Shown here: in pieces, positions 7,912 through 17,930 of the stretch | Numbering within the stretch: position 1 is the stretch's first letter | Layout: every line of letters begins with the position of its first letter | Source of the DNA: an uncultured Rhodospirillales bacterium | GTDB lineage: Bacteria > Pseudomonadota > Alphaproteobacteria > Acetobacterales > Acetobacteraceae | Length of the DNA stretch: 64,000 nt | Direction of reading: 5' to 3' | Assembly (NCBI GenBank): GCA_903927465.1 | Contig: CAIYMY010000215.1 | Span: forward strand, 1 to 64,000 | The notes under the pieces: model-generated | The model's database searches: none | What the model was told of the DNA's origin: nothing | What the model saw: the letters and a program-made list of their open reading frames with translations, nothing else | Made by a program: the position numbers and the translations under genes

Positions 7912-9960
7912 TCACACGCCCGGATTGAACCAGGCCCCGCGCCAATCAATGGCCCCGACGCCGAAGTCAAAGATCACGCTGACCTCGACACCATCCACGC
8001 CGGAAACCGGGCCGGTGGTCACTTGCGGTCCCTCCGCGCCATTCAGATAGCCATAGACATAGACAGGCGCGGTGGGTGGATCGGTAAACAGGTACCAGCG
8101 GTTATTCGGGATCAGCGGTTCGACCAGGGGCTGGACAAAGCCGGCATAGATATTGGCGTGGCTGATTTGTGTCGCGCCGACACTCACCGTCAATTGCCGC
8201 GCGGGCAGTTCAAGGCTCGGGCCAACCAGCAGCTTCATGGCATTGCCGACGGAAATCGGCAGGCCATCCAGCGTCTTTTGCCGCAGGATCGCAGCACGCC
8301 CGGCAGCGAGGTTGTTGATGTCCAACGCACTGCCCGCCGCCGCCTTATTCAACCGCGCGGCCGCCGTGCCGAATACCGCAGCCGGGCCACTCGTCAATGT
8401 CGGGCCATCGCCATTGGCTTGATTGACCAGCGCATAGGCCGTGGCATTCTCAAAATCCGCCACGCGCCGGCCAATAGCGGCGGCGAAATCCGTGAAGGCA
8501 CCAAGGTCGTCATTCACCAGCATGGGCCGCGTCACACGGATGCGCCGCGCGAAGGTTTGCAGCAGGACAATCTCCTGGCTTTCCGACATGGTGCCGGCCT
8601 GGATTTCGCCATTCTCCATCAGCGGCATGAGCGTCGGGAAATCCCCGACGCGCAGATGGCGGTGCGGCTTGAAGTCGCGGAAATCGCGGCGGAGGAAGAT
8701 CTGCCGATAGCTCGGCGCTGCCGGCTGATAGGCCGCGAGTAGCATCTTGTTCGCCGCAGCCGACAGCAGCAGCGGAAAATCGGAGGTGGTGTGAAAGGCA
8801 CGCTCGGCGAGCAGTGTGGGGTTGCGCGGTACATTGCGTTCGCCACGGACCCGCAGCAATTCGCCGATCATGTCGGAGGGCCGCCAGCCCATGAATTCGG
8901 CGTGCCGCCCCGTGCCTTGCGGCTGATAGCCCGGCATACTGCGAACAGCCAAGGCTTCCGCCATGGCGTCCAGGATTTCCGAGGGCGAGTCATGGCCCGG
9001 CCCGGTTTCCGGTCGCGCGGGGATGGCAGGCGGTATGGCAGTTTTCACCATGGCGTCGAACAAGGAACGGCGCGCCTGGTCCGGATGCCAGCCGCGCTCG
9101 ACAGCCTCGCGCCGGATATGCGCGGCGGTCTCGGTGCCGACCAGGGCGCGGGCGGCGTCAATCGCGGTATCAATGCCGGAGATACGCTCACGTTCTGCGC
9201 GCTGTGCCTCGGCACGGAGCGCTTCAAGGTCAGGCGGCGTTTCCACCGTGGTGGTTGCGGGCGGCGACGCGGCAGGCGGCGCCGAAGGGGCTGCCGGGGT
9301 TTCCGGCGTCGTCTCAGTCATGGGTGGTTCCTCATTCTCCAGGGCAGGTTCAATGGCGAAGGACGGCGCGCCCTGCGGCGCCGCACCCCGCACTTGCGCA
9401 TCCCGATCAACCGGAATGGGCACGATTGAAATCTCGAAGGGTTCCCAATCCACGGCGCGATAGATCATCTCGCCGCTCACCGGATCGGGGCGTTGGTCAT
9501 AGCGATGCACGCGATAGCCAATGCTGACCGCGCGCAGCGTGCCATCGGCAATGCGCTGCCAGAGCGGTTCCACATCGGCAGCAGCAGAAAACTGCAGCCG
9601 CGCATGGCCGCGCCCGCCTTCAAGCCGCGCAGCAATTACACGCCCCAGCACATCGCGCACATCGCTGTTGCGGTGCGTGTTCAGCACCGGGGCATTGCCG
9701 GAGCCGAGTTGCGCCATGCGCACCGCATTGGGCGACATGTCCAACTCCTCCGTGATGCCACCAAGGGATGGCACGAAGTTGCGCGCCCGCGCGCCGGTGG
9801 ACCAGACGACCTCCACCGTGCGTGCGGCACGATCTACGGTCGCGGGTGCGGTGATGGCGCGGCGTGCGGTGATCGATTGCCCATCGGAGGGAAGTCGATC
9901 AGGCAAAGCGGGATCAGCCGGCGCGGGATCGCTCCCGCCCGGGTCGGTGGTTTCGGTCAT
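7912..9960 (-). CDS. Prohead protease / major capsid protein fusion
   Basis: 682 aa; HK97-type protease N-term (VLNTHRNSDVRDVLGRV...RAVSIGYRVHRYD...EPFEISIVPIPVDRDAQVR) and capsid-like C-term. Confidence 0.85.
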   Translation of the reverse strand: MTETTDPGGSDPAPADPALPDRLPSDGQSITARRAITAPATVDRAARTVEVVWSTGARARNFVPSLGGITEELDMSPNAVRMAQLGSGNAPVLNTHRNSDVRDVLGRVIAARLEGGRGHARLQFSAAADVEPLWQRIADGTLRAVSIGYRVHRYDQRPDPVSGEMIYRAVDWEPFEISIVPIPVDRDAQVRGAAPQGAPSFAIEPALENEEPPMTETTPETPAAPSAPPAASPPATTTVETPPDLEALRAEAQRAERERISGIDTAIDAARALVGTETAAHIRREAVERGWHPDQARRSLFDAMVKTAIPPAIPARPETGPGHDSPSEILDAMAEALAVRSMPGYQPQGTGRHAEFMGWRPSDMIGELLRVRGERNVPRNPTLLAERAFHTTSDFPLLLSAAANKMLLAAYQPAAPSYRQIFLRRDFRDFKPHRHLRVGDFPTLMPLMENGEIQAGTMSESQEIVLLQTFARRIRVTRPMLVNDDLGAFTDFAAAIGRRVADFENATAYALVNQANGDGPTLTSGPAAVFGTAAARLNKAAAGSALDINNLAAGRAAILRQKTLDGLPISVGNAMKLLVGPSLELPARQLTVSVGATQISHANIYAGFVQPLVEPLIPNNRWYLFTDPPTAPVYVYGYLNGAEGPQVTTGPVSGVDGVEVSVIFDFGVGAIDWRGAWFNPGV

Positions 9961-9968
9961 GATGGGCC

Positions 9969-11456
9969 TTATGGTGTTTGGGTGTCTGGCGGCGTTGGTG
10001 CTTCGGCCCCGGCCGCGCCGGTTGCGGCGATTTCCACCGCTGCCATTTGCGCCGCGTCCTGCGCACCGCCGGATTTGGCGACCCGCCTTGGATCGGTATC
10101 AAGCGAGATGCCCGCGGCATCCAGTGCGGCATTGGCTTCGCGGATCATCTCGACAGCCGAGCGGAAATCATAGCCAAAGGCGCCGGCGGCTTCGGGTTGC
10201 GGTACAAAGCCGGCGCGCACCTGGGCGATCAGCGCGGTGGTGTCCTTGAGTGGATCAATCATTTCATGCGCTGGCGGCACATGCGCGACGCCCTTCGGCA
10301 TCACATCGCCCCAAAGCCCGAGCAGCGCGCCTTGCGCGTGAAAGCGCTCGGCGATGGGCCGCACGAGCATCGGGATCAGCATGCCGTATTGCATCTGTTC
10401 GCAGAGGCGGCGGAATTCGATCTTGCCGGCGCGGAGGCTGGAGTAATTCGCCTGTGTTAGATCACCGGAGACCTGGTCGTAGGTCAGGCCCGCGCCAACA
10501 GCAGCGGCTTCAAGCGAGCGTCGCGCGAAGGCGGTATGCGATCCACCACCGGAGGGGTTCACCACACTTACATCACCCTGGCCGCGCCGATAGAGGATCA
10601 TCCCAGGCTCAAAGCTTTCCACCGCGCGGCCTTGCGCGTCACGCAACAAGCCAGGGTTGGCGTCGCTCGGTTTCGTGAGTGTTTCCTCGCCGTCATCAGT
10701 GACCACGGCGGCAAGGCAGGCTTCGATCTTGGCTTTCATCAGCAGCGCGCCTTCGTAATCGCCAAGGTCGCGCAACCGCAGCAGTATTGGCGCGAGCCAG
10801 GAGACATCGCGCAATTGCCCAGGGCGGCGCTTGCGAAAGATATGCAGCACATCGCGCGCGGGGATGAAATTGCTGGCGAGCCGCGCGCCCGGCAGCATCC
10901 AGGCGCCGGGATGGGTTGGGAAAAGCCAGTAGCCAATCGGCTCGCCAAAATTCCCAAGTGCGATGCCCTGGATGGTCGGTGCGCCATTCACCACGCCATT
11001 GCGCGCGGTATCCAGGTGGTCGCTTTCCAGCACCTGCAAGCTGAGGCCGATGGGGTTCCGCGGCGATGTCGGCACGGTCAGCAGCCGAATGAAGCATTCA
11101 CCGCTTTCGACGACTGCCCGCATGGCCAGCGCCTGCAGGCCATAGAGATCGAGCTTGTCCTCCGCATCGCAGGCCGTGCTTTCCGCCCAGGCCTGCCAGG
11201 CATTGCGATGCGCGGTTTCAGGCCAGCGCGTGGTGATACCCGCGCCGACCGCATTGCCGGTCCAAAGATCCACGATACGCGCGGCATAGGGATCATTGCG
11301 CACCGCATCGCGCGCGCGACGCGCGACGCTGGCGGCGGCCATGCCGACTTCGCCATTTGCACTGCCGCCAGAGGGCGACCAGACCGAGGCACGGTTCTCC
11401 TGTGCGGCCGCATAGCCCCGGAGGGCCTTCCAGGCAGCGCGCAGGTGGAGCTTCAT
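9969..11456 (-). CDS. Phage portal protein (lambda family)
   Basis: 495 aa; RRARDAVRNDPYAARIVDLWTGNAVGAGI; DQVSGDLTQANYSSLRAGKIEFRR. Confidence 0.9.
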   Translation of the reverse strand: MKLHLRAAWKALRGYAAAQENRASVWSPSGGSANGEVGMAAASVARRARDAVRNDPYAARIVDLWTGNAVGAGITTRWPETAHRNAWQAWAESTACDAEDKLDLYGLQALAMRAVVESGECFIRLLTVPTSPRNPIGLSLQVLESDHLDTARNGVVNGAPTIQGIALGNFGEPIGYWLFPTHPGAWMLPGARLASNFIPARDVLHIFRKRRPGQLRDVSWLAPILLRLRDLGDYEGALLMKAKIEACLAAVVTDDGEETLTKPSDANPGLLRDAQGRAVESFEPGMILYRRGQGDVSVVNPSGGGSHTAFARRSLEAAAVGAGLTYDQVSGDLTQANYSSLRAGKIEFRRLCEQMQYGMLIPMLVRPIAERFHAQGALLGLWGDVMPKGVAHVPPAHEMIDPLKDTTALIAQVRAGFVPQPEAAGAFGYDFRSAVEMIREANAALDAAGISLDTDPRRVAKSGGAQDAAQMAAVEIAATGAAGAEAPTPPDTQTP

Positions 11457-11692
11457 TCGGCGGGGGCCTCGGTCATGGCATCAAGCAGTGCGCCAGCCGC
11501 TTCGGCGATTGCGCCATGGCAAGCGGCGCGGTCGGCTGCGACCCAGGCGAGGGCGAGGCTGGCGGCTTCGGGGGGCGAGAGCTCTTCCTCCCAGGGGATC
11601 TGGCGCAGCCGAGCAAAGGCGCGGAACGCCTCCTCCGGCACGCCAAGCGCTGCCGCCAGCGTGGCGGGTTGCCAATGTTGGGTTTGATGCAT
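11453..11692 (-). CDS. Small phage protein upstream of portal
   Basis: MHQTQHWQPATLAAALGVPEEAFRAFARLRQIPWEEEL...; 4-nt overlap with portal. Confidence 0.5.
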   Translation of the reverse strand: MHQTQHWQPATLAAALGVPEEAFRAFARLRQIPWEEELSPPEAASLALAWVAADRAACHGAIAEAAGALLDAMTEAPAE

Positions 11693-11970
11693 GGTGATTT
11701 CCATAAATTTTGTGGATAGCCGGATCATCGGCACGCTATGCAAGGAGCAGTTCTGGTTTGGCTTTTTCTGGGGAATGCAATGCCGATGAAAGTCACGGCC
11801 AAGGGTCAGGTGACTATTCCAAAAGCGATCCGCGATCTGCTTGGCATTGAGCCGGGCAGCAAGGTTACTTTTGCGCTTGCCGAGGATGGTGGTGTCATGG
11901 ACCAGCCCCCAATTCGACCGGACACCTGGCGCAACCGTGAGGGCCTAGGTGTAAGCCTAGGCATACGCCT

Positions 11971-12360
11971 ATGTCTAAGCCCATTGAGCGTGTTGAAATC
12001 ATCACCGGCATTCAGCGCCGTCGGCGCTATACTGCCGAGGAAAAGGTCCGGCTGGTCGAACAGACCATGCAGCCTGGCATGACGGTCTCAGCCGTTGCCC
12101 GGCTTTATGGCGTCGCCCCAAGCCTGCTGTTTCAGTGGAGGCGCCGCATGAGCGAAGGTGGGCAAGAAGCCGTCAGGGCCGATGAGGAGGTCGTTCCCCT
12201 GAGCCGCGTCCGCGAGCTTGAAAACCGTGTCCGCGAACTGGAACGCCTGCTTGGCCGCAAGACCATGGAAACCGAAATCCTGCGTGAGGCCCTGGAAGCT
12301 GCACGCCCAAAAAAACAAGCCTTGCACTTACCATCGCCGCCTCGGGACGCTTCCCGGTGA
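11971..12360 (+). CDS. IS3-family transposase OrfA
   Basis: HTH RRYTAEEKVRLVEQTMQPGMTVSAVARLYGVAPSLLFQWRRRM and leucine-zipper-like tail; A7 slippery tract at 12309-12315. Confidence 0.9.
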   Translation: MSKPIERVEIITGIQRRRRYTAEEKVRLVEQTMQPGMTVSAVARLYGVAPSLLFQWRRRMSEGGQEAVRADEEVVPLSRVRELENRVRELERLLGRKTMETEILREALEAARPKKQALHLPSPPRDASR

Positions 12361-13208
12361 AGGCCGTGGCTGAGACGCTCGGCGTGGCCAGGTCCAATCT
12401 GGTCGAGCAACTCCGGCGCCCCAAGCGACCTCAGCGCGGCCCCTATCGGCGTGCGGAGGATGAGGCCGTGCTGGGCGAAATACGCGCCATCACCGATGCC
12501 CGTCCCACCTATGGCTATCGCCGCGTCACGGCCTTGCTGAACCGGGCCAGGCGCAATGGAGGCGTGCCACAGATCAATCACAAGCGCGTCTTTCGGCTCA
12601 TGCGCCTCTCTTCAATGCTTTTGCAGCCCCATACCGGCAGGCGCCCCATTCGCGCTCATGAGGGCCGCGTCGTCGCGGTTGCATCCAATCAGCGCTGGGC
12701 GTCCGATGGCCTTGAGATCCCTTGCTGGAACGGCGAGGTGGTGCGCATCGCCTTCGCCATCGACACCCATGACCGCGAAATCATCACCTGGGTCGCCACC
12801 CATGGCGGCGGCATTTCCGGTGAGATGATCCGCGACATGATGCTTGACTGCGTCGAGCGCCGGTTCAACGCGCTACGCGCGCCGTTTCCCGTCCAATGGC
12901 TCGCCGATAATGGCTCCGCCTATACCGCCACCGAAACCACGGACTTCGCCGCAGCCTTGAACCTTGTTCCATGCTTCACGCCAGTCCGTAGCCCTGAAAG
13001 CAACGGCGTCTGCGAGGCCTTCGTCAAAACCCTGAAACGTGACTATGCCCGCGTGAACCCAAGGCCAGACGCCATCTCGGTCCTCCAGCAGCTGCCAGCC
13101 TGGTTCGAGGATTACAACAACATCCACCCGCATTCGGGCTTGCGCATGCGCTCGCCACGTGAGTTCATAGCAAGCCAGTTAGTCAAACAAGCCAAGTGTC
13201 CGGTTTGA
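12357..13208 (+). CDS. IS3-family transposase OrfB (rve integrase core)
   Basis: NQRWASDGLEIPCWNGEVVRIAFAIDTHDREIITW...LADNGSAYTA...SPESNGVCEAFVKTLKRDY DDE pattern; -1 frame to OrfA. Confidence 0.9.
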   Translation: MKAVAETLGVARSNLVEQLRRPKRPQRGPYRRAEDEAVLGEIRAITDARPTYGYRRVTALLNRARRNGGVPQINHKRVFRLMRLSSMLLQPHTGRRPIRAHEGRVVAVASNQRWASDGLEIPCWNGEVVRIAFAIDTHDREIITWVATHGGGISGEMIRDMMLDCVERRFNALRAPFPVQWLADNGSAYTATETTDFAAALNLVPCFTPVRSPESNGVCEAFVKTLKRDYARVNPRPDAISVLQQLPAWFEDYNNIHPHSGLRMRSPREFIASQLVKQAKCPV

Positions 13209-13382
13209 TAGGGGCAAGTCCATGTCACGCTCAGTAAGTGTGACGAACATCACGCATCCAGAGGGCAGCCCAACCGGTTCGTCGCGCTGCGTGGTAGCAG
13301 CAGTTCAGGCATGAGCACGGATGAAATCATGTCGCTTATGCGGGGCGAGAAATAACGCCGCACTAGCCCGATTGGGGGGGCT

Positions 13383-13652
13383 TTACCGCCTTCTCGCCTC
13401 AACCGCCCGAATGACAGTAGCAGCACCTTTAAAGGTTTTGAGTTGCTTGCCCGAACGGGCGTCTTTCATTGCAGCATGCGTCTCTGCATTCGGAATTCGT
13501 ACCTCGAAAGGCAAACCCCCCTGAAGTGAAACCTGGAGATAAAACAAACGGATCGCTTCGGTTGGGCTTAGCCCGAGCCGAGCCAGCACAGCCTCGGCTT
13601 CGACCTTAAGGCTCGGCTCAACGCGGACGCGAATTATCGCGGCTTTGCGCAT
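13383..13652 (-). CDS. RelB/DinJ-family antitoxin, no adjacent toxin seen
   Basis: IIRVRVEPSLKVEAEAVLARLGLSPTEAIRLFYLQVSLQGGLPFEVRIPNAET. Confidence 0.8.
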   Translation of the reverse strand: MRKAAIIRVRVEPSLKVEAEAVLARLGLSPTEAIRLFYLQVSLQGGLPFEVRIPNAETHAAMKDARSGKQLKTFKGAATVIRAVEARRR

Positions 13653-13776
13653 GGCAAATCTCCTTGGTGGGAGAAAGTGTAGCATACGCAGAGTAGACAT
13701 CTAACGCTTAATGATCGGGAGTTCATGTTCTAATTCCGTCAAACCTTAAATATACGGCACAAACCATCGTAACTTT

Positions 13777-14007
13777 TCACCCCAAACGAGAGAATTGGGC
13801 GAATGTCACGCCCGGTCGCCGTGCGGCCGTGTTCTCCGCGCCGTAAAGGGCGGCGATGGCGCGGCCCAACTCATCCAGGCTGCGATATTCCACGGTGCGA
13901 CCTTCGAAGGTCACGCGCGTGACGCCGCCGGTATAGGCGGAGGCCAGGACAGCAGCGCGGCTACCCGCAGACTGCGCCAGCGCCCAGGCGAGTGTTGCAG
14001 AATCCAT
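13777..14007 (-). CDS. gpW-like head-tail joining protein
   Basis: YTGGVTRVTFEGRTVEYRSLDELGRAIAALYG. Confidence 0.7.
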   Translation of the reverse strand: MDSATLAWALAQSAGSRAAVLASAYTGGVTRVTFEGRTVEYRSLDELGRAIAALYGAENTAARRPGVTFAQFSRLG

Positions 14008-14032
14008 AGGTTATCCCTCGGCGTAGCCAGCT

Positions 14033-15094
14033 TTACGTCAGCGTGTACCAAGTTGTGCGGCCACCACCATGACGAACCAGATGACCCTTTTCGACAAGCT
14101 GGCGAAGCTGTTGCTTCAGCGTGTTTCGACTGGCGCCTGTCAGCCGGATGATTTCGCCCATACTGACCCGACCGTGATCACGCACATGATCCAAGACGCG
14201 CAATGAAAGCTCTGGCAGGCTTGGCGCCACCAGCCTTTCGCGCTCAATCTTCGCAGCAAGGCGCCGCTTCTGCTTCAGTAGCGCATTGAGGAAAAAGACC
14301 AGCCAAGGCTGCCAATCAGGCACGTCGGTGCGGATGGAACCTTGAGTTTGCCGAAGGGCGAGATAATAGCCCTCCTTGTTTTGCTCAATGACGCTCTCGA
14401 GCGATGAATAGGCAACATAGGCATAGCCGGACTGCAACAAAAGCAATGTGGTCAGGATACGGCTGAGGCGCCCATTACCATCCTGGAAGGGATGGATTTC
14501 CAGAAAAACCACCTTGAATAGGGAAATCAGCAAAAGCGGATGCAGGCGCCTTGCTTCGCGTTCCTTGTTGAACCAATCGATCAGCTCGCCCATCAGGCGT
14601 GGCGTGTCGAAAGGCGTTGCCGTTTCGAATACGATGCCTATCTGCCGCCCATCCTCATCAAAGGCGGCAACACTATTTGATGAGGTCTTGTAACTGCCGC
14701 GGTGCCAGGCGTCCTTCTCGCTATGCGCAAGAAGGTCTCGATGCAGCTGCTTGATGTGGTTTTCAGTGATGGCGATGTCTTCCCAAGCGCGAAAGACCAG
14801 ATCCATCACTTCAGCATAGCCAACGACTTCCTGTTCGTCGCGCGTTGCAAAGGATTTGATTTCAAGATTGGCCAGTAGCTGTTCAACTTCCCGATCGGAA
14901 AGCTTGCTGCCTTCGATGCGGGTGGACGAACCAATACTTTCGATGGTGGCCACGCGGCGCAGCGCCAAAAGCCTCTCGGGGGCGAGCGTGCCGAGCGCGC
15001 GCCATGCCCCTTTGAACTCATCAATTTCGGCAATCAGCCCGAGCAATTCCGGGGTGATGATGATAGTTTCGGTATTGAGGGCGGTTTCTGACAT
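14033..15094 (-). CDS. Fic-domain protein
   Basis: Fic motif HPFQDGNGRLSR plus SSTRIEGSKL inhibitory-like motif and C-terminal wHTH. Confidence 0.9.
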   Translation of the reverse strand: MSETALNTETIIITPELLGLIAEIDEFKGAWRALGTLAPERLLALRRVATIESIGSSTRIEGSKLSDREVEQLLANLEIKSFATRDEQEVVGYAEVMDLVFRAWEDIAITENHIKQLHRDLLAHSEKDAWHRGSYKTSSNSVAAFDEDGRQIGIVFETATPFDTPRLMGELIDWFNKEREARRLHPLLLISLFKVVFLEIHPFQDGNGRLSRILTTLLLLQSGYAYVAYSSLESVIEQNKEGYYLALRQTQGSIRTDVPDWQPWLVFFLNALLKQKRRLAAKIERERLVAPSLPELSLRVLDHVRDHGRVSMGEIIRLTGASRNTLKQQLRQLVEKGHLVRHGGGRTTWYTLT

Positions 15095-15236
15095 GTCCGA
15101 ATATACACCCAAATAAGCCCAATTAGACAAGCCTAAAATCACACCCAATTGCACCCGAATTTGTCAACCTATTGATAAGACGTTATTTCCTATCCAGTCT
15201 CAGCCGAAGCCTTATTGCGGCACCTGGGGAGCATCC

Positions 15237-15467
15237 CTATCCCCCAGCGCCGCGCGAAATCGCACGCAGGATAGGCAAGATCTGCGCCCCGCCCGCGCCT
15301 AGCGCGATCAGCACGGCAACGATGCCCCAGATCGCGCCCTCAATCCGGCGTGTCTGCTTGCGCAGGCCACAGATCTCCGCGCGTACCGCCGTGTAGCGTT
15401 CGGCACAGCGCTCGACATGCAGCGCCAGATCCTCGCGCTCACGCGCGTGGAGTTCCCCGTTACTCAT
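15237..15467 (-). CDS. Small phage membrane protein
   Basis: 76 aa with one TM-like segment AIWGIVAVLIALGAGGAQILPIL. Confidence 0.45.
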   Translation of the reverse strand: MSNGELHAREREDLALHVERCAERYTAVRAEICGLRKQTRRIEGAIWGIVAVLIALGAGGAQILPILRAISRGAGG

Positions 15468-15632
15468 GATTTCCTCCGGAAATGGATCAGCGCGGCTGGT
15501 CGCCGCGTCGGTCGTTCGCTTTGGTGATCAGCGGCCCAAGGTGATGCCGCATTCCTGCATCAGCCCGCCAACATTCCCGCGGGTGGCATTGGCAACACGG
15601 GCGACGCGGGTAGGAGTCAGCCTTTCCCGTTT

Positions 15633-15878
15633 TCACCCTGTATGTTTGCTGCGCATGCGCTTGAGAAATGCAGTATTTTCAAACGGTGCCGGTTGGCCGG
15701 ATTCCTCTCCGACAATCAGCGCCTGCTGCAGCGCCGTTAACTTAGCCTCCCGATCTTCCAGAAGATGCAAACCAGCGCGCACAACTTCATCGGGCGTAGC
15801 GTAGCGGCCAGATTGAAGCAGGCGGTCGATGAATTTCGTAAAATGGTCATCGAGTGAAATAGACGTTTTGTCCGTCAT
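15633..15878 (-). CDS. ParD-family antitoxin, no adjacent ParE seen
   Basis: TSISLDDHFTKFIDRLLQSGRYATPDEVVRAGLHLLEDREAKL. Confidence 0.8.
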   Translation of the reverse strand: MTDKTSISLDDHFTKFIDRLLQSGRYATPDEVVRAGLHLLEDREAKLTALQQALIVGEESGQPAPFENTAFLKRMRSKHTG

Positions 15879-15974
15879 CTTGCATCTCCCAACCCTCGAC
15901 AACTGATACTAAATCCTGGCGAGAATGGGTACCCTAGGCTCTTGCCTCACCGGTGTAACGGATCGCCAAAAAAA

Positions 15975-17930
15975 TCAGCGCAACCAACCGCCACGCGGCG
16001 CAAGCCAACCAGGTCGGCGCATCAATGGCGGTGGATCCGGAGTCGGCGCTGGCTCGGGCCGGGGATGTTCCGGCATTTCCACCGGCGCATTCGCGATATC
16101 TTCACGCAGCCTCAGCCAAAACCGCTCCCCATACCGATCCGCACCCAGCAACCACAGAGCGGCACGCGCCAGCACCGCGCAATCCAGCGCCTCATTCCGA
16201 TCGCGCAGCTTCGCCCATTCCTGCCGCACAAAGCCGCGCCGGTCCTTCACCTGGTGCAGCTGCTCCGCCACCAACTGCTTGACCCATTCAACCTCAATCC
16301 CCTGCGGCAAATGCACCCAGCCGAGCGGGAATTCCGCTGCCTCACCGCGCCCGAGCCAAAGCCGGCGATAGAGATCAACCTTCCAGGTCGAAACCGACAC
16401 CGTCCAAAGCTTCAAGCCGCGCCGCAGCTTGCGCCCATCCACCAGCGCATCGACAGGCGTCGGGCCCTGCACCGGCTGAGCCCTATTCCAACCATCCACG
16501 CCCTTGGTCGGCGCAATGCGCGGGTCGCGCAGCCGGCGCAGGTGGCCATAGACCGCTGCGGTGTCGCGCCCGCCTGTGTCAACACAGGCCTTGGCAATGC
16601 GGATCGCGCCACCATTCGCCCGCGGCCAATCCCGTGCCAGCAATTCCGCCAACGCATCCCAGGGCGCACGCTCACGAGGGCTGCCCACAATGACGATGTG
16701 ATCGACAAGCCAGGAGGAATAGCCCTCCGCCCAGGCCCAGACATCGCATTCCAGCCGGTCATCCTGCACATCCACACCAGCCGTCAGCACCAGCGCGTCA
16801 TGCGCCACCACGCCAAGCCGGAAATCCTCGCGCCGTTCCACCAGGCGTTCCCAATCCGGTGCCTCGCCACGATCTTGCCAGGTCTCGCCAAGCACCGTGT
16901 TGCGGAAGGTTTTGAGATCCTCGGCCTTACCCTGCGCGGCTTCCCAATCGCGCGCGATCTGTTCCCAGGACAACCAGCCGACCGGCGAATAGAGCGCCGA
17001 GATATGAAAGCCGATGGTATGCGGGTTCTCAGCCGATGCTGTCGGCCGCCATTCGCCGGCGGCGAGCATCGCGGTCTTGTGGTGTTCCTCAATCGGCGTG
17101 TCGCAATCTTCACAATGGTAGCGAACGCTGCGTGGGTCGCCCTTCTCCCAGATCAGGCGTTCGAATTTCAGCCATTGCATGGCGCCGCAGTGCGGACAGG
17201 GCAGGAAGAAGCGCCGCTGGTCCGAGGCCGCGTATTCCCGTTCAATCCGGCTGCGCCCGGCGATGGTCGGCGTTGACACCAGAAAGGCTTTCCTGCGCCA
17301 GCCGAAGGTGCGCGCCCGGGCTTCGGCCAGCGCAATCGGATCGCCTTCGCCTTCGATGTCGCCGGGATAGGCGTCCACCTCATCCAAAAACAGAAACCTT
17401 GCTGGCATGGAGCGCAGCCCAACCGCGCTATTGGCGCCGGTCAGCACCAGAATGCCGCCGGGGAATTCCTTGGACAGCATCGTATTGCCGCTGTCCCGCG
17501 CGCGGGCGGGCGCCACGCGATCGCGCAGCGCGGGCGTTTCCTCCAGCAATGGGTCAATGCGCTGGCGGGAGAAGCGCTTGGCGAGTTCCACGGTGGGCTG
17601 CACGGCAAGCACCGGTGCCGGGACGTGGTGCAGAATATAGCCCAACCAATTATTGCCTGCCTCGGTCGCGCCCACCTGCGCGCCCTTCATGAACACAATC
17701 CGCCGCGCCGGATGCACGGCGGAAAGCGCATCCATCACATCGCGAAGATAAGGCGTGCGGCTGGTGCGCCAGGGTCCGGGTTCCGATGATGCGCGGCTGC
17801 CCAGGATGCGGTGATGTTCCGCCCATTCTGAGACATTGAGTTGCGGCGGCGGACGCAGCATGGCCCCGGCGCGGCGGCGCACATGTTCACGCGTGCGGCT
17901 CTCGCTCGCCGCCGATGCCGGGGGGGTCAA
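15975..17930 (-). CDS. Terminase large subunit (GpA family)
   Basis: RRIVFMKGAQVGATEAGNNWLGYILHHVPAPVLAVQPT; FLFLDEVDAYPGDIEGEGDPIALAEARARTF. Confidence 0.92.
   Translation of the reverse strand: MTPPASAASESRTREHVRRRAGAMLRPPPQLNVSEWAEHHRILGSRASSEPGPWRTSRTPYLRDVMDALSAVHPARRIVFMKGAQVGATEAGNNWLGYILHHVPAPVLAVQPTVELAKRFSRQRIDPLLEETPALRDRVAPARARDSGNTMLSKEFPGGILVLTGANSAVGLRSMPARFLFLDEVDAYPGDIEGEGDPIALAEARARTFGWRRKAFLVSTPTIAGRSRIEREYAASDQRRFFLPCPHCGAMQWLKFERLIWEKGDPRSVRYHCEDCDTPIEEHHKTAMLAAGEWRPTASAENPHTIGFHISALYSPVGWLSWEQIARDWEAAQGKAEDLKTFRNTVLGETWQDRGEAPDWERLVERREDFRLGVVAHDALVLTAGVDVQDDRLECDVWAWAEGYSSWLVDHIVIVGSPRERAPWDALAELLARDWPRANGGAIRIAKACVDTGGRDTAAVYGHLRRLRDPRIAPTKGVDGWNRAQPVQGPTPVDALVDGRKLRRGLKLWTVSVSTWKVDLYRRLWLGRGEAAEFPLGWVHLPQGIEVEWVKQLVAEQLHQVKDRRGFVRQEWAKLRDRNEALDCAVLARAALWLLGADRYGERFWLRLREDIANAPVEMPEHPRPEPAPTPDPPPLMRRPGWLAPRGGWLR

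Larger units (their letters stand above)
11898..13222 (+). mobile_element. IS3-family (IS2-like) insertion sequence, ~1325 bp
   Basis: Terminal IRs TGGACCAGCCCCCAATTCGACCGGACACCTGGC / TGGACTTGCCCCTATCAAACCGGACACTTGGC; flanking 5-bp TSD TGTCA at 11893-11897 and 13223-13227. Confidence 0.9.
11780..13355 (+). pseudogene. AbrB/SpoVT-type antitoxin split by IS3-family element
   Basis: 11780-11897 joined to 13228-13355 (IS plus one TGTCA removed) gives 81-aa in-frame MPMKVTAKGQVTIPKAIRDLLGIEPGSKVTFALAEDGGVTLSK...RFVALRGSSSSGMSTDEIMSLMRGEK*. Confidence 0.85.

Noticed and set aside
15942-17276. 444-aa plus ORF
   Set aside because: Shadow ORF antisense to terminase large subunit; low-complexity Arg/Pro/His composition
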